38,870 nucleotides of DNA from Hymenochaete sp. R1 (lineage: Eukaryota > Basidiomycota > Agaricomycetes > Hymenochaetales > Hymenochaetaceae). The position numbers and the translations under genes were made by a program. The stretch spans positions 1 through 38,870 of the forward strand of contig JAFREE010000193.1 in the NCBI GenBank assembly GCA_019400425.1, given 5' to 3'. The notes beneath the pieces were generated by a model, which was not told where the DNA came from, did not search any database, and saw nothing but the letters and a program-made list of their open reading frames with translations. Shown here in pieces: positions 1-11,782 of the stretch. Within the stretch, counting starts at the first letter, position 1. Each line of letters starts with the position of its first letter.

Positions 1-58
1 CTCTTGACCCTGAATCGTTGGGGGATGACCGAGGGTTCATCCATGTTGTAGTCGGTAA

Positions 59-484
59 GGTCGTTGGTGCCTTACAAGGGCAAACGAGGAAGAAACTTCC
101 AGAGTATGGGAGAGGCCGTACAGTACTGCCGCTATGTGGGGCTACATATTCTCCTTCGTCTTCCTCGCATACCTTTCTGCCTCATCTACCATATCATCTT
201 CCGTACAAAAGTCCGATGTGAAGGTGGATTCTGCGAAGATCGAGGGCGTTGTGCGTGAATGGGCACCGAGTGCGGTTGTATACGGAGCACCGATGATCAT
301 GTTGGCGCTTGTTGGGATGACGGCGTGGGTGAGGGGTGAGGTAAAGAAAGTGTGGGCGTACGAGGAGGATTACGGCAGGGCGGGTTGTGGGAGCTTGAAG
401 GAAGAATCTGCTGGTGTCGGGTTTGGCAAAGAAAACGGGAAGAAGGCAGTGCTAGTTGACGTGAGTGAAGATAGAGAAGATTAA
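59..484 (+). CDS. 3' end of an SPP-like (peptidase A22B-like) membrane protein, partial
   Basis: This is the last visible coding segment of a gene that continues to the left. The frame is open from 59 and closes with TAA at 482-484; the true exon start is unknown, and an internal ATG at 134 is unlikely to be the start. The product has a membrane segment (WGYIFSFVFLAYL), a polar loop, a second hydrophobic segment (VVYGAPMIMLALVGMTAWV), then VRGEVKKVWAYEEDYG and a charged tail. The small-residue-rich last helix followed by (V/A)xGE...YEE matches the C-terminus of signal peptide peptidases, and it matches the end of the gene at 11783-13320 (VRGELTDLLVYEEKW). The family's PAL motif before the last helix appears as PSA here. 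I infer a diverged paralogue of that gene; the catalytic part is outside the window. The SPP assignment rests on remembered family features, so it is moderate. Confidence 0.55.
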   Translation, partial: GRWCLTRANEEETSRVWERPYSTAAMWGYIFSFVFLAYLSASSTISSSVQKSDVKVDSAKIEGVVREWAPSAVVYGAPMIMLALVGMTAWVRGEVKKVWAYEEDYGRAGCGSLKEESAGVGFGKENGKKAVLVDVSEDRED

Positions 485-2093
485 CGGAAGGTCCAGTACG
501 AGTTCCGCTTGCTGTGAGCATGGATTAGAAGGCGAAATTAAGCATGGGTGGCCAGCGCTTGCTGTGTCGCACCTTGTATGTAGTTGCACAGTAACCCTGC
601 GCGGATGACGGATCGCGGTTTGGGGTTTTAATATCCTGCCAGTCGCGCGGTTTTGCGTGTTCATTTCCTTTCCACCCTTTCATTATATCTATTATGCTCC
701 GTTGTCTCTTTGCTACAATCCCGATCGAGTTCTCCGTCGTCCATGTTGTCTGTGTCCTTACTTATCTTCGTTTTCAGCGCTTGTAACATCCTTTCCCTCT
801 TGTAACACTACTAATGAACAGAATCCGGCTTTATTTATGCACCCATCGGCGACGTGATTAAAAAAGTTGTCTCACTCCAGGTGGCTCGAACACCCATTCT
901 TTTTTCGTTATGCGCCAATATCGTGCTAGTGATAAAATCAAGTCAGACAGAAATGAACATCGTATAAACTTTCAAAACTCACTCAATGACTAAGCGCTGA
1001 TGGAAGCGCTGGCATGCCCTTTTGCATGGCTTCGTTGACTAGCCAATTCGCCGATTTTTCAAGTGAATTGAAACGTTGCGTGTCATTCATTTCCACTGCA
1101 CTGCATACATGTATCCGCACACGTTCGTTCTTCGCGGCACGGCGTACTATTGTACTATCATCAGGCTGAGAAGCATTACTGATTACACCGGAAGGTGTAG
1201 GGGCACTTCATATCGACTTCGATTCGGGAGTGAAGTGCCCCATCGGGCTAAGATTTAAGCCTAGAAACCGGACCGTACGAGTAATGAGGCCAACAGTATA
1301 TCCTGCTCCGAGATAAATGAGTCGAACTAGTTAGGTGTTCCGAATAGTTCGGGTACGTGTACATGTCAAGAGCGGAACTCCTAAGGAAAGAAAACTTCAG
1401 TATCGAAAAATCTCGACCTGCCCTTCATTGCTTACTAATCGTTTCTCCACTTCGCCTCGCGTGCTCAAAACAATGAATCCGAGGCTAACGAGCCTTAACA
1501 TGAATGGTATGGAACCGGAGATGGCGATGAGTGGGACACGAGGGATCCTGCCGCTCCCTGCCAGCGCCTAAGATTAATCCACGCACGACTTACCAGACAA
1601 GCGCTGCAGCAAAGCATCGAGAGCAAGCGATTAGAGTCCGATCAAGAGAATGATGGACTCTCAGCGTGGAGGCCGTGCAAAGGTCCGTTTGTGCCCCACC
1701 GGCGGTGCATAATACCTAAAGCTTCGGTAAAGAATGAACTGAGAACATATATATAATATCACGCACAGATGTGAATGTTGAGACTGAGACTCACCAAGAT
1801 CTTTGAGCGCTGACCCGAGGACGAGGGTGCATACGAGCACGAGCCGAAAGATCCATACAGCAAGAGCGAGCGGGGAACGGTGCCCTCTGGACTCTACGCG
1901 AAAAAAGGGTATCGTCCGGATACACTTTTTTGTTTCCGTCCCCGTCTTCAACGACCGCCACGACGTTTTCTACATCTCTTCTTCAAACTACCACGTCGTT
2001 GCAAACTCGAGATAAAGGACGCAAGAGTACAGCAACGGTCCAACGAGCGTCGAGTCTTGGTCTGACTATCAGAGGGCCCGAGTCAGCACTGGC
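485..2093. other. Intergenic region, no supported gene
   Basis: About 1.6 kb between the SPP-like gene end and the PLC start. Short open frames are present (for example 1335-1571) but none has family features or a convincing start. A perfect 11-bp inverted repeat lies at 1200-1241 and is listed separately. The last few hundred bases should contain the PLC promoter and 5' UTR; I could not fix a TATA box or transcription start. Confidence 0.6.
1200..1241. repeat. 11-bp perfect inverted repeat with a 20-nt loop
   Basis: GGGGCACTTCA at 1200-1210 is the exact reverse complement of TGAAGTGCCCC at 1231-1241, separated by 20 nt. No mobile-element gene lies nearby. It could be a cruciform or RNA hairpin, or a remnant of a small inverted-repeat element. 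Confidence 0.6.
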
Positions 2094-5000
2094 ATGGCTG
2101 CTGCGGCCGACAATGTCAGGGAGGTCAGACAACGTCCATCACCTCTCATGCATCCACATTCTGCGCCTTCGTTTGTTCAAGATGCGGGCCAGTCGTCCTC
2201 CGATATACCCAATACGCCCCGACCAGGCCACCTACGCCGGGCACGCGTCCTCTTCACCGCTTCGGGCGCGCCCTCCTCGCCTGCAGTACATGATGTCCTC
2301 CGACGGCACTACACTGACCCCGTTAGCAGCACAGCCGACAAAGATTCTTTAATTTACGACGATACACTTCCAGACAGAGTGAAGGGCAAGGATGGAGGTG
2401 GGAGGTGGAAATGGAGCGGAGGCCATCGGCGCGCGGTGAGCGTCAATGTGCGGTCGTCGTCTTCTTTGGGATCCCATGCCCAGGCTCGTTCTCTTGGCTC
2501 TCCTCGCCCATCTTTGCATCTGGACAACGACAACTTCAATGCCTCTTTGCCTTCATCCCCACCGTCGACGCCCACTCAACCAACGCCAGTGCACTCTCCG
2601 TCCCCTCTCATCGCGGCAAACTCGTCTTTCCTCAAACGTACTTTAACCAACGTACGCAAATCCGGAGGTGCTCTCCGTCGGTCTATATCCAACTCCGGAT
2701 CTTCATCCACTCCCAAGGAAGGCGGCAAAACAAAATCGACAGTGATTTTAAGGAGCGGCGCGTTGAATACCGTCAAGAAACACGGGCGAAGCCTTTCGGA
2801 AAGCCTGGGCATGATGGCTAGTCGAATGAAGAGTCAAAGCGAGGAATGTGGGGATGATCTCAGCTCGGGACTTAAGAGAAATGTGACGGATGAGGGTGGT
2901 ATTGCGGTTCGTGGAGTTGTGAACAAAGAAGCAGGTGCAGGTACTCATTATGCCGATGCGGGCGCCGCTTCGGATTCATCGATATCTGCGGTCATCGACA
3001 GTGCTGCAGGTGCGTGCATATAATTTCTGGGTTTCAGTGACTTCATTCCCGTACGGACAACGTGTTCTTTGTTGTTTGTCTACTTAATCGCGAATTCTTC
3101 TTCTCCCTCTTAAATCTCACCGTCACTTTACCTATTTAAACTGATTCTTGCATCCACGATGACAGTGCCGACTCATAACAAGGACACGCACGACGTCAGC
3201 CGTGAGATGGGCTCACAGGTGACTTCTGGACTAGAGGATAACGATGTCACCGGCAGTGAGCACGATGTCAAGGTTCCTTTACTTCTTCAGCGAGGAACAC
3301 CCATGACCAAGGTCTCAAAGAAGAAGACGAAGACGATCGTATTCCGTATTGACGCCGATGAGGGTTGCATCCTCTGGGAGTCCAAGAAATCTGGAATAAG
3401 TTCGCATACATCCTTGATCAACTATCTTGATACGCTGACATATGGCATGTACACATTCTAGTCCCCATCGAATGCATCAAAGAGATCCGGTCAGGCTCCG
3501 ACGCGCGCTACTACCGCGAGCAATTTCAACTCTCCGCTAACTACGAGTCACGGTGGCTCACTCTCGTCTACCTCACCGATGGACGTTACAAAACCCTTCA
3601 TACTGTTGCCTCTACCCTTGATGTTTTCTCTCTTTGGGACAGTACCCTCCGTGCTCTGCACGCCGTTCGCCAAGCTCTTATGAGCGGTCTCGGACACGGT
3701 GAGGCGCGTCAGATAATCTGGGAACGTCGATATTGGCGTGGAGCGGATGAACAAAGGGACGATAGGTTGAGTTTCGAAGAGGTTCAGAAGATGTGTCGGC
3801 GCTTGAATCTGAACTTCTCGAAAGACGAGTTATTTAGGCGCTTCGTAGAAGCTGACTCGAAGTGCCGCGGATACTTGGATTTTGAGGACTTTAGGAGCTT
3901 CGTGAGACTGTTGAAGGATAGGCCGGAGGTGACGAGGCTGTTTAAAAGACTGGCGGGGGATGGGTTAATCACGTTCGTTATATTTGAGAGGTTCATGAAA
4001 GAATGTCAGAAGGTGCGTGTGTTGAATATCAGACCTTAAGGACTTGAAGTAACGTGGAGCTTCGAAGTCTACTGCAAGGAAGGACGAAGTTGAAACTATC
4101 TTCAGAAGATATGCATCCCAGGCCTCCGGCTGTAGCAAGCCATCATATAGTAATCTCCCTCCAACCCCTCCATCTGAAGGGATTCCAGATGCATCTCAGC
4201 GCGTAGTTGCGTCCCAAACTGCGTCTCCACCTCAATCTCTGCCCCTCACTGATCCCGCCTCAAGTCCCCAAGCGCGACCAACCTCGATCGAACCCGATCC
4301 CGCTCCCGATTCTACCCCTACCGCGATTCAGGGATCCTTACCATCAACGACAACCCTCAATCTCTCCGAACTTACGATGTCCATCGATGGTTTCACCTCA
4401 TTCCTGCTCTCTCCAGACAACTCATCGTTCACGGAGCAGAACCAGAATGGCCAAGCAGGCCGGATTGGACAACATGGAAAGATCTGGCAGGATATGACAC
4501 ACCCGTTATCCGAATACTTTATATCGTCTTCGCATAACACGTACCTTGTTGGACACCAGCTTGTGGGCGTCAGTACGATCGAAGGATATATCAGGGCATT
4601 GCTGCATAGTTGCCGAAGCGTCGAGAGTGAGTTTCTCTGCCTGATATTAAATTTCTCGGGCCATGTTTTTTTTCTGACTTGCGCAATGCTTTCGTGTCAT
4701 TTGTTTACGCACTGCAGTTGATATTTACGACGGGGAAGTCGAACCAGTCATCTATCACGGCAAGACGCTTACCTCCAAGGTGCCTCTCCGCGACATCTGT
4801 GAAGCCATCCATAAATACGCTTTCGTCGCTTCCCCTTACCCTATCATCATCTCCGCCGAGGTCCACTGCTCGCTCGCTCAACAAGACCGAGTTGCGCGAA
4901 TCATGCATGATGTCTTTGGTGACGCACTCGTCAGTGCTCCGCCCGAGGGACGACCGTCCATCTTGCGCCTTCCGAGTCCCGAAGATCTGAAGGGGAGAGT

Positions 5001-6689
5001 GTTGTTGAAAGCGAAGAATCTATTTGTGACGGAGAAGAGTGGGTTGGAGGAGAAGAAGATAACGGTGGATGCGGAGAGCACAAGTAGTTCGAGTACGAGT
5101 GATACGTCAGCGAGCGACTCAGAGTTTGTGCACGATGTTAAGGGAGGATTGAAGAAGGAGTTGGAAAAGGCGAGGAACGTGGATGCGGTCAAGGGTGAGC
5201 TTTCATTCCGAGGCGCAGTGAATATATGCCTGACCTTATAACAGAAATTAGAGAAGAGTTGCAGAAGGTCCGGAAAGCAGAACGCAAAGCGCTTAACCTC
5301 TATGACCGTGTCCGACGCCGCAAATCCAAGTCGCCTTCACCAGCGCTCATCAATCCTGTCCCTGTTACTACTTCCGACTCCAACTCTTCCCCGTCTCCTG
5401 CACACCCTTCCTCACCTCCAGCTCTCATTCCTGACCTTCGTCCCAACCCCAAAGTCAAGATGTCCTTCGCCCTTGTTGCCCTCCTTGTTTACACTGTCGG
5501 TGTCAAATGCCGCGGCTTCAACAAAAAGGAAACGTACGCGCCTGAGCACATCTTCTCGCTCTCGGAACGCACGGCGAATAAGGTGCTGAAACAGAGCATG
5601 CTGGATCTGGTGAAGCATAATCGTACGCATCTAGTGAGGATCTATCCGAACGGGACAAGGTTGAGCTCAAGCAATTACGAACCGCACCGGTATTGGTCAG
5701 CCGGGGCGCAGCTGGTGGCGATTAATTGGCAGACGTTTGGTCAGTGATTTTGCTTTTATTTATGCATCCACATGCTGATAAGTTGTGTGTTGATAATGTC
5801 AGACTTGGGCTATATGATCAATCATTCGATGTTCCAGCGTAATGGGCGAGCGGGATATGTCTTGAAGCCCGCTGCACTGCGCGAGCCCAACAAAGAGCTC
5901 CTTAGCAAACGCACGAACCATATCCTTGAAGTCACTGTATGCATATCCTTCCCTTTCGAGTATCGAGTGAAGCAAACTAATTGACTATTACCTTCTCTTC
6001 AGATCCTTTCCGCTCAACAGCTGCCACGGCGCAAAGATTCTGAGGGCCGCGACATCATAAACAACAACATCGTCGACCCGTACGTCGAAGTCTCTATTCA
6101 CGTTCCCGATTGGTCCCGTTCGCCCCTTTCCTCCTCCGTTTCCGGAAATGACAGTGAAAGCAACGGCAACTCGTCGTTTACATCTTCAAAGCAAAGACCG
6201 ACACATCGCTCTGGTGGGTCGGCGTCGGGGTTCTTAGCAGAATTAAAAGACTCGTCGTCAGAGCTTTTGCAAACGATCTCGCCCTCGTTACCCTCCGCAT
6301 CTTCACCATCTATTTCTGAACGCGCGGCTTCATCTGCATCTAGCACTGCACCTGTGGCTCCTTCGTCCGCTGATTCCGCCTCCACGTCCACGTCCACGTC
6401 CCCAACAACCTCAGCTCGCACGACCGTCATCAAGAACAACGGCTTCAATCCTATCTGGGAAGAAACTCTTTCCCTGCCTTATACCGTGTACGGCTCCATG
6501 CACGAGCTCGTTTTCGTGCGATTCGTCGTACGAGACGAAAGTGGGAGCGACGAGGAGCCGTTGGCAGTGTACTGCTGTCCTGTAGCATGTTTAGGGAGGG
6601 GTTATAGGCATTTGGCGTTACATGATAACCAGCTGAGTCAATATTTGTTCTCCACACTCTTTGTCAAGATCGAGGTGAAGGATTTGTGA
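2094..6689 (+). CDS. plc1: Phosphoinositide-specific phospholipase C (PLC-delta-like)
   Basis: Hydrolyses PIP2 to IP3 and diacylglycerol at the membrane. My model has exons 2094-3009, 3166-3399, 3462-4012, 4068-4626, 4718-5194, 5245-5739, 5803-5936 and 6003-6689, giving 1350 aa in frame. Order: about 340 residues of Ser/Pro-rich disordered N-terminus, PH domain (about 343-465), EF-hand region (about 470-565), Pro-rich linker, X domain from about 700 ([13 protein letters not shown] with the catalytic His; VEIDIYDG with acidic metal ligands; VIYHGKT with the second His; SAEVHCS), an acidic/Ser X-Y linker, Y domain (about 975-1090; [15 protein letters not shown]) and C2 domain. All residues I associate with catalysis are present, so it should be active and Ca2+ dependent. 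The C2 domain carries a Ser/Thr-rich insert of about 100 residues. The first exon is clean from ATG 2094; an unseen upstream 5' exon cannot be excluded. Confidence 0.93.
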
Positions 6690-7939
6690 GGAGTTGGAAG
6701 AAAAAGATTGGTTGATTCGGATATGGAATTATGGTAATGGAGGAATTCTATTTTCTTGCTCTCTTTTTCCTTTGATGAAGATGAAGTCATGTGCATATTG
6801 TACTCATACCTAGTAATATTACAATTTAACCAAACGTTCTCTTTCCCTTCTCTTTCGTTCTTTCTATTCACCACTACCATCACGCACTTCCTTCTGTATA
6901 CTGCAACTCATCGTTTGATATTCTACCACTTTGCTATTTGTCATTACTCTTCAATACGTTCACTGTTGCGTCTTCTTCCATACTCAAGTTGTCATTCCCT
7001 CGCTCTCTACTATCAATGCATGCATCGCTTTTCATCTATTTGTTTCATTTCATTCACGATCTCCATTCGTATTGCTCACGTTTGCCATTCATTGATCAAG
7101 ACCCTCACTCTCTCGGAATCTCTTTCTTACAATAGCTTAATATCTACTCATGTTATTCGTCGACGCGCCGTGGATTTAGTCCGATCTTTCTCTCATTTGC
7201 CCCCTATACGACTATTCTGACAGCTGCTTTGGATCCGTATCTCATTCGTTCTAACCTTCTTTACTGATCGCAGCGGATTGGAACTAAATTTAAGCAATCC
7301 CGTTCCCCGCGCCGAGTTGCAGTGAGTATTTATCTTCTCCTTTCCGCTGCTTGCTGACAGAAAAAGCAGCAGGCTCTTCGATGACTTTAACACGCGTACA
7401 ACGAATGTACGAGTATTCACTACTTTCTATTTCCCGCTTGTTGAGGACCTTCGTTGCTGGATCTTGGACTTGAGGCTGAGCTGGTCGCCGCTGGATAAAA
7501 GCTATCCTCCTTAGAGCCATTCACTGCAGCCTTCTTTCAAATGGTCTACTTGAAAGAGGAGTGCTTCATACCAGCGGATCCTGTGACGCAACGAGAGTCG
7601 ATTTTCCGACCTTGTCGTTGCAGCTTTTGCACCTATAGAGAAAGGTTTGAAAGATGATCTGGACATTTCAAAGTACGCTTACCCTTACCCTTTATCGTTG
7701 TTTCTTATTTTCTCGTGTGATCTAACAGCACCAGCGAGCTGAGGAGCTGAGTTGAGATGACTCTGAGCCTTCAACTTGCTTACCACGTACACGAAGTGAC
7801 ACGTGCTTGCAACTTTAGAACTTCGGCAAGAGCAAGATGTGGTTGAACACGTCTCTTTCCATTGACCGCCATCTTCCGCCTTGGGAGTACATTTTATTCT
7901 CCCCAACTTTGTTTCTTTGTGATTCTAGACACGATAGAA
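6690..7939. other. Intergenic: PLC 3' flank and FunK1-1 5' flank
   Basis: About 1.25 kb. Roughly 6830-7150 is rich in pyrimidines (T/C) on the plus strand. It carries a long open frame with abnormal Ser/Phe/Leu-rich composition that I do not believe is coding. The rest should hold the PLC 3' UTR and the promoter of the kinase downstream. No RNA gene or repeat array seen. Confidence 0.6.
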
Positions 7940-10815
7940 ATGACCTCGCGCCAAGGGAAAGACGGGTCAGGGAAGCACAGTACAACTTTGGAGACGCAAG
8001 AAACTGGGAACTCGCAGGATAACACAGGCCGGGTTAATCGCGACGTCTTTATGAAATATTATCTCAACCGCTTCGATCCTCCAACGGACTGGGAGCCCAC
8101 GCGACACGACTTCGAGAAGAAATTGGCTGAAGCCGAATCAGAACATCAGATTGCGCAGACCGTGTCGCGTATGTTTACGATGGTCTCGTTGAAGATAGCG
8201 AAACATTGCAATCGTGGGTCATCCTGAATGTTTCTCAAAGCAGGACTCTGATAATCTCTTAGTTCCCAGTGTCATTTCTTTCATAAATATCGGCAACACC
8301 AAGCTTAAAAATGGAGATGCGTTCGATGGTTTGGAGAGCAGCCCAAATGACAACCACAACAGCGCGTCCCCCGAAGATATCGAGACTTATCAAGGGATTG
8401 GCATTCGACCAGATATCATGGGAAAGCACACGTCTTTCAAAGTCGCGGAAATGCTCACGAAGGAAATGGATGGTCGAGACTTGAATGAAGAAATGCTGAG
8501 CAAAATCCTCGACGGCATTGACTGGGCCGAGACAATAACGATCATGCGGTTGAAAGAACACTTCCAGGAAGATGTGCACTATCATTTGTGGTCGTACTTG
8601 AAGCACCTCCCTCGGCATATCCCCCATCTTGCTGGGATGCTTGCCGCGACATGCGGCAAAGACTGGATCAACTTTCATTGGTCCGATAATTCTGGCGTAA
8701 TCAGGTCCAAGTCAACTCATCCAGCAGGCGGAAAGGACAATGATGGAGACCGCATCGCCCCTTGGACGCTCATTTGCTCTTACATTTATACTCTGTATCT
8801 CCCGAAAGATGGACTTCCATGTTGGGATTCGACGATGCAAAAAGCTGGTGACCTCTGGAATCTCGAAACCAGCAAAGGAAACTATACAGGAAAGACAGTT
8901 TATACCGCCTCTCACCAATCTAAACAGACTTGCGTTTTTGACAGCGAAGAGTCCAGAAGGATCATCAAAGACATCTGGGTGGAAAACGATGGTTGTGATT
9001 GGAATCACGAAGACGAATTACTGGAAAGAGCGAAGGGTACTCCAGGGATCGTTCAAATTGACTACTCTGAGAAGGTCTCCGAGTACATAACAGATCCAGT
9101 TGAAGGAAAGAGGGAGAAGGGCGACCTGGAAACGTCCGGGCTTCATTCTGGCGACCCTTGCACATTGAAATCGATTCTAAACGACCGCTGCGTTCCCTGG
9201 AGGACGAAATGGCGATATGTTTTACACACGAAAGGCAAACCATTGAAATTGCGGAGGACGGTTCGCCAGTTATTGAAAACAATCTACGACGCGCTCCAAG
9301 GTGAGATCAATTACGAATCAACTATCTCGTTACTCATATGCCACTCAGGCCATCAAGCGCTATATATGAATAAGAAGATTTTACATCGGGACGTCAGTCG
9401 TGCAAATATTCTTACTGAACCGACACATCATGGTCTCCGTACAAAGATGTCTTACAAAGGGGAACGTGGCACTGTGCCGTATGTACCAATCGATGCACTT
9501 CTAGAGGAAGTCGATCCGTATGTCTTCTCGTAACATCGGTAACGGCTTGAGATGGTGTTCTAACTTGCACATTCACTGTAGAAGTTCAAGGCCTGAGCAA
9601 GGAGTACTAACGGATCTGGACTGCGCGGTGGAAGTATCCGATAAAAACGATAAATCTTTGACAGAACGCACTGTGAGTTTGAAAGAATAATATTTGGCAA
9701 TTTATGTTAAGAAAAATCAGGGAACACCTTCCTTTGTAGCTGTTTCCGTCTCCACAGGGAAGGTACGTGTTGCGCAACAACGCCCGAAATTCCCGGAGCT
9801 CCCCGAGCGAGCAGCACACCTTTACGCAAAGGCCTACGGAAAAAGCGTTCTCGAAAAATATCCAGAAATCATCAACAGTGCTCCCCTTTTTAAATTGTTT
9901 GTCATATGCGAGGAACGTATTGAAAACGCACACCTACATACTCCAACACACGATGTCGAGTCTTTCTTCTGGGTTTTACTGTATGAGCTGGTCAGGGCTT
10001 GGCCAGAGGGAGAGGAAAGCGATGGCATGACTGGATTCGCTGAACAGTTTTTGAAGATAATGTCGGAACACGATCTCAAATATCCTGATCCTGACTTCCG
10101 CATGCTATATTTGAATCCTTTTCCGAGGATGGAAGTAATCGAGGCACTTCTTCACCCGCGACTACGCAAGCTTGCACCGCTTCTTGCTGAGTTAACTTCT
10201 TATATCGCGGTGGAGTGGACACACTGGGTCGATAATGATCTCCCCGCAGATCACTGTCACGAAGCCATGAAACGGATCCTCTTGAAGATGTTGCTCGAGA
10301 TTGAGGACGACGCCATCGAGCTCAAGGTGGGCATCGAAAGACGTCGTAAGCCTCGTAATTTACCCAAGGTGTATGCAAATTACGAGTCATACGGGCGACC
10401 TATGCCTCCGCCCGCTCCCCGGACCCGGACTGATTCCACGCAAAGTACTTCCAAGGCTCAGACGCCAAAATTAGATCAAATGTCCAATAAAGCAGAAAAA
10501 CAACCAACTGGAAACGTCGAAGTCAACCTGAAGAGCCCCTCTGGATCTGATACGATTGAAGATGGACATTTCTCTCCGGAGCCGTGCGGCAATAAACGAG
10601 GGCGTGAAGATCAATCTTACCGATCTTTGATTAGCATCGACAGGGGGAATGACACGTTAAAGAAGCGCCGTGTCCAAGAGGACGAAAGTGCAAGTCCCAA
10701 AACGAATGGGTGTGATGTTTGTTTTTTCGGAGAGTCAGCCCGTGAAGGCGACTCGTCTGCGGCTTTGAGCGAGAGAACAATATCGACCGATATTGACGAA
10801 GAGCAAGGGCACTAA
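7940..10815 (+). CDS. FunK1-type fungal protein kinase, copy 1
   Basis: Predicted Ser/Thr kinase of the fungal-specific FunK1 family, likely nuclear. Exons 7940-8213, 8263-9300, 9349-9517, 9582-9672 and 9721-10815 give 888 aa in frame. ATG 7940 (MTSRQGKDG) was chosen because the longer open frame upstream begins at a TTG. Visible kinase features are RIIKDIW (candidate ATP-binding Lys), EDELLERAKGTPG (candidate helix-C Glu), HRDVSRANIL (catalytic loop with Asp and Asn intact), LTDLDCA (DFG-equivalent DLD), RTGTPSF restored by removing the 9673-9720 intron (activation segment), and HDVESFFWVLLYELVRAWP, which is typical of FunK1. The last 150 or so residues are disordered, with basic clusters (NKRGRED, KKRRVQED) that look like nuclear localisation signals. 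Catalytic residues are intact, so I infer an active enzyme. Substrates are unknown. It is a paralogue of the gene at 16083. Confidence 0.88.
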
Positions 10816-11782
10816 TACCAAGTCATTACCTCCGAACTTGGGCCAGGTGGAGGCGCTGGAAATAAAGATGGAAACGTCGAAGCGAGAACGGACCTGGGGA
10901 AACCTGACATTATCCGAAGGCGGAGTGAGGCAAACGTGGTTTCGATCACTGGCATTGTTGTGTATCGATAGCAAATGGGAATGTATATATATTCTGGAGC
11001 GCTTTGACCCATAGCTCACTGGAATCGAGAATTGCTATAAAATTTACAAAACAACAATCAGAAACGGGTGGTTTTCCTGGTTATGAAACAATATAGTCAC
11101 CTTGCGCATTAATATTGTAAACAATTCACTCTCCTATACTATCCTTCGTTTGGGTCACTACTAGAAGTCTATGGAATGTGGATTGGTTTTTCTATTTTTA
11201 TATGATTCTTGCAGTACCTTTCCTATTCGCCATATGAAGTCAAGAGATTACGTTTGAAATTTGCGTCTGTCCAGCGCTGGAGTTAGTAAGCAAAAGAAAA
11301 CAAATTCACGGTGGCTTCAGGAGCGCACTCGCTCACCTCCACCTCTGTTCTCACAGCTCACTCATCATCCGCCACATGTTCTCGGAGAAAATGCTCAATC
11401 TGCTCGGCATACCCGCTCAAGCCCGCCTCGGTCCAGCCTCGGATTTGCATTCGGATTCGGACACGCCTAAAAGGGGCTTCGTGTGTCTTGTTCCCACTGA
11501 AAGTCAAGGTCAACCGCCAGGATCTTCTTCTTCCGGCATTTACGTGGCGTAGCAAAGCATCTCGTCAGTTTCACTCGTGTCTGATGGCCTTGTGTGCGTG
11601 CGCCGCCGGTAGTCAATGCCAAGGCGATGGGTCTCGTCCCGGAGCTCAAGCGGTTGGCCTATTTCGTTTAAATGGCGGGGATAGGCGTGAATGGGCCTGA
11701 CTTCTTCAGTTTCTCCCTCAACCCTCTTAATCTGCTACCTTCCCTGTTCGTCTGAGGTCTTGGAACAGACGGACCGTCGAGG
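10816..11782. other. Intergenic between FunK1-1 and the SPP-like gene
   Basis: About 1 kb. AT-rich just after the kinase (roughly 11020-11250), then C-rich sequence. Open frames at 11261-11700 lack recognisable features and conflict with one another. It probably includes the SPP-like promoter. Confidence 0.55.

Noticed and set aside
858..900. tRNA-like T arm on the minus strand (GGGTG-TTCGAGC-CACCT followed by a T run)
   Set aside because: No matching 5' acceptor, D arm or anticodon stem could be built upstream; only the B-box-like part is present.
6756..7220. 154-codon open frame downstream of PLC
   Set aside because: It begins at a non-ATG codon and consists of Ser/Phe/Leu/Ile-rich translation of a pyrimidine-rich 3' flank, without any motif.
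8259..8678. 139-codon antisense frame inside FunK1-1
   Set aside because: Shadow of the kinase exon, which has strong family motifs on the plus strand.
8214..9533. FunK1-1 starting at 8214 as a single 439-codon exon
   Set aside because: That frame begins at GTG within an intron and runs through two introns; the paralogue at 16083 shows the correct splice positions.
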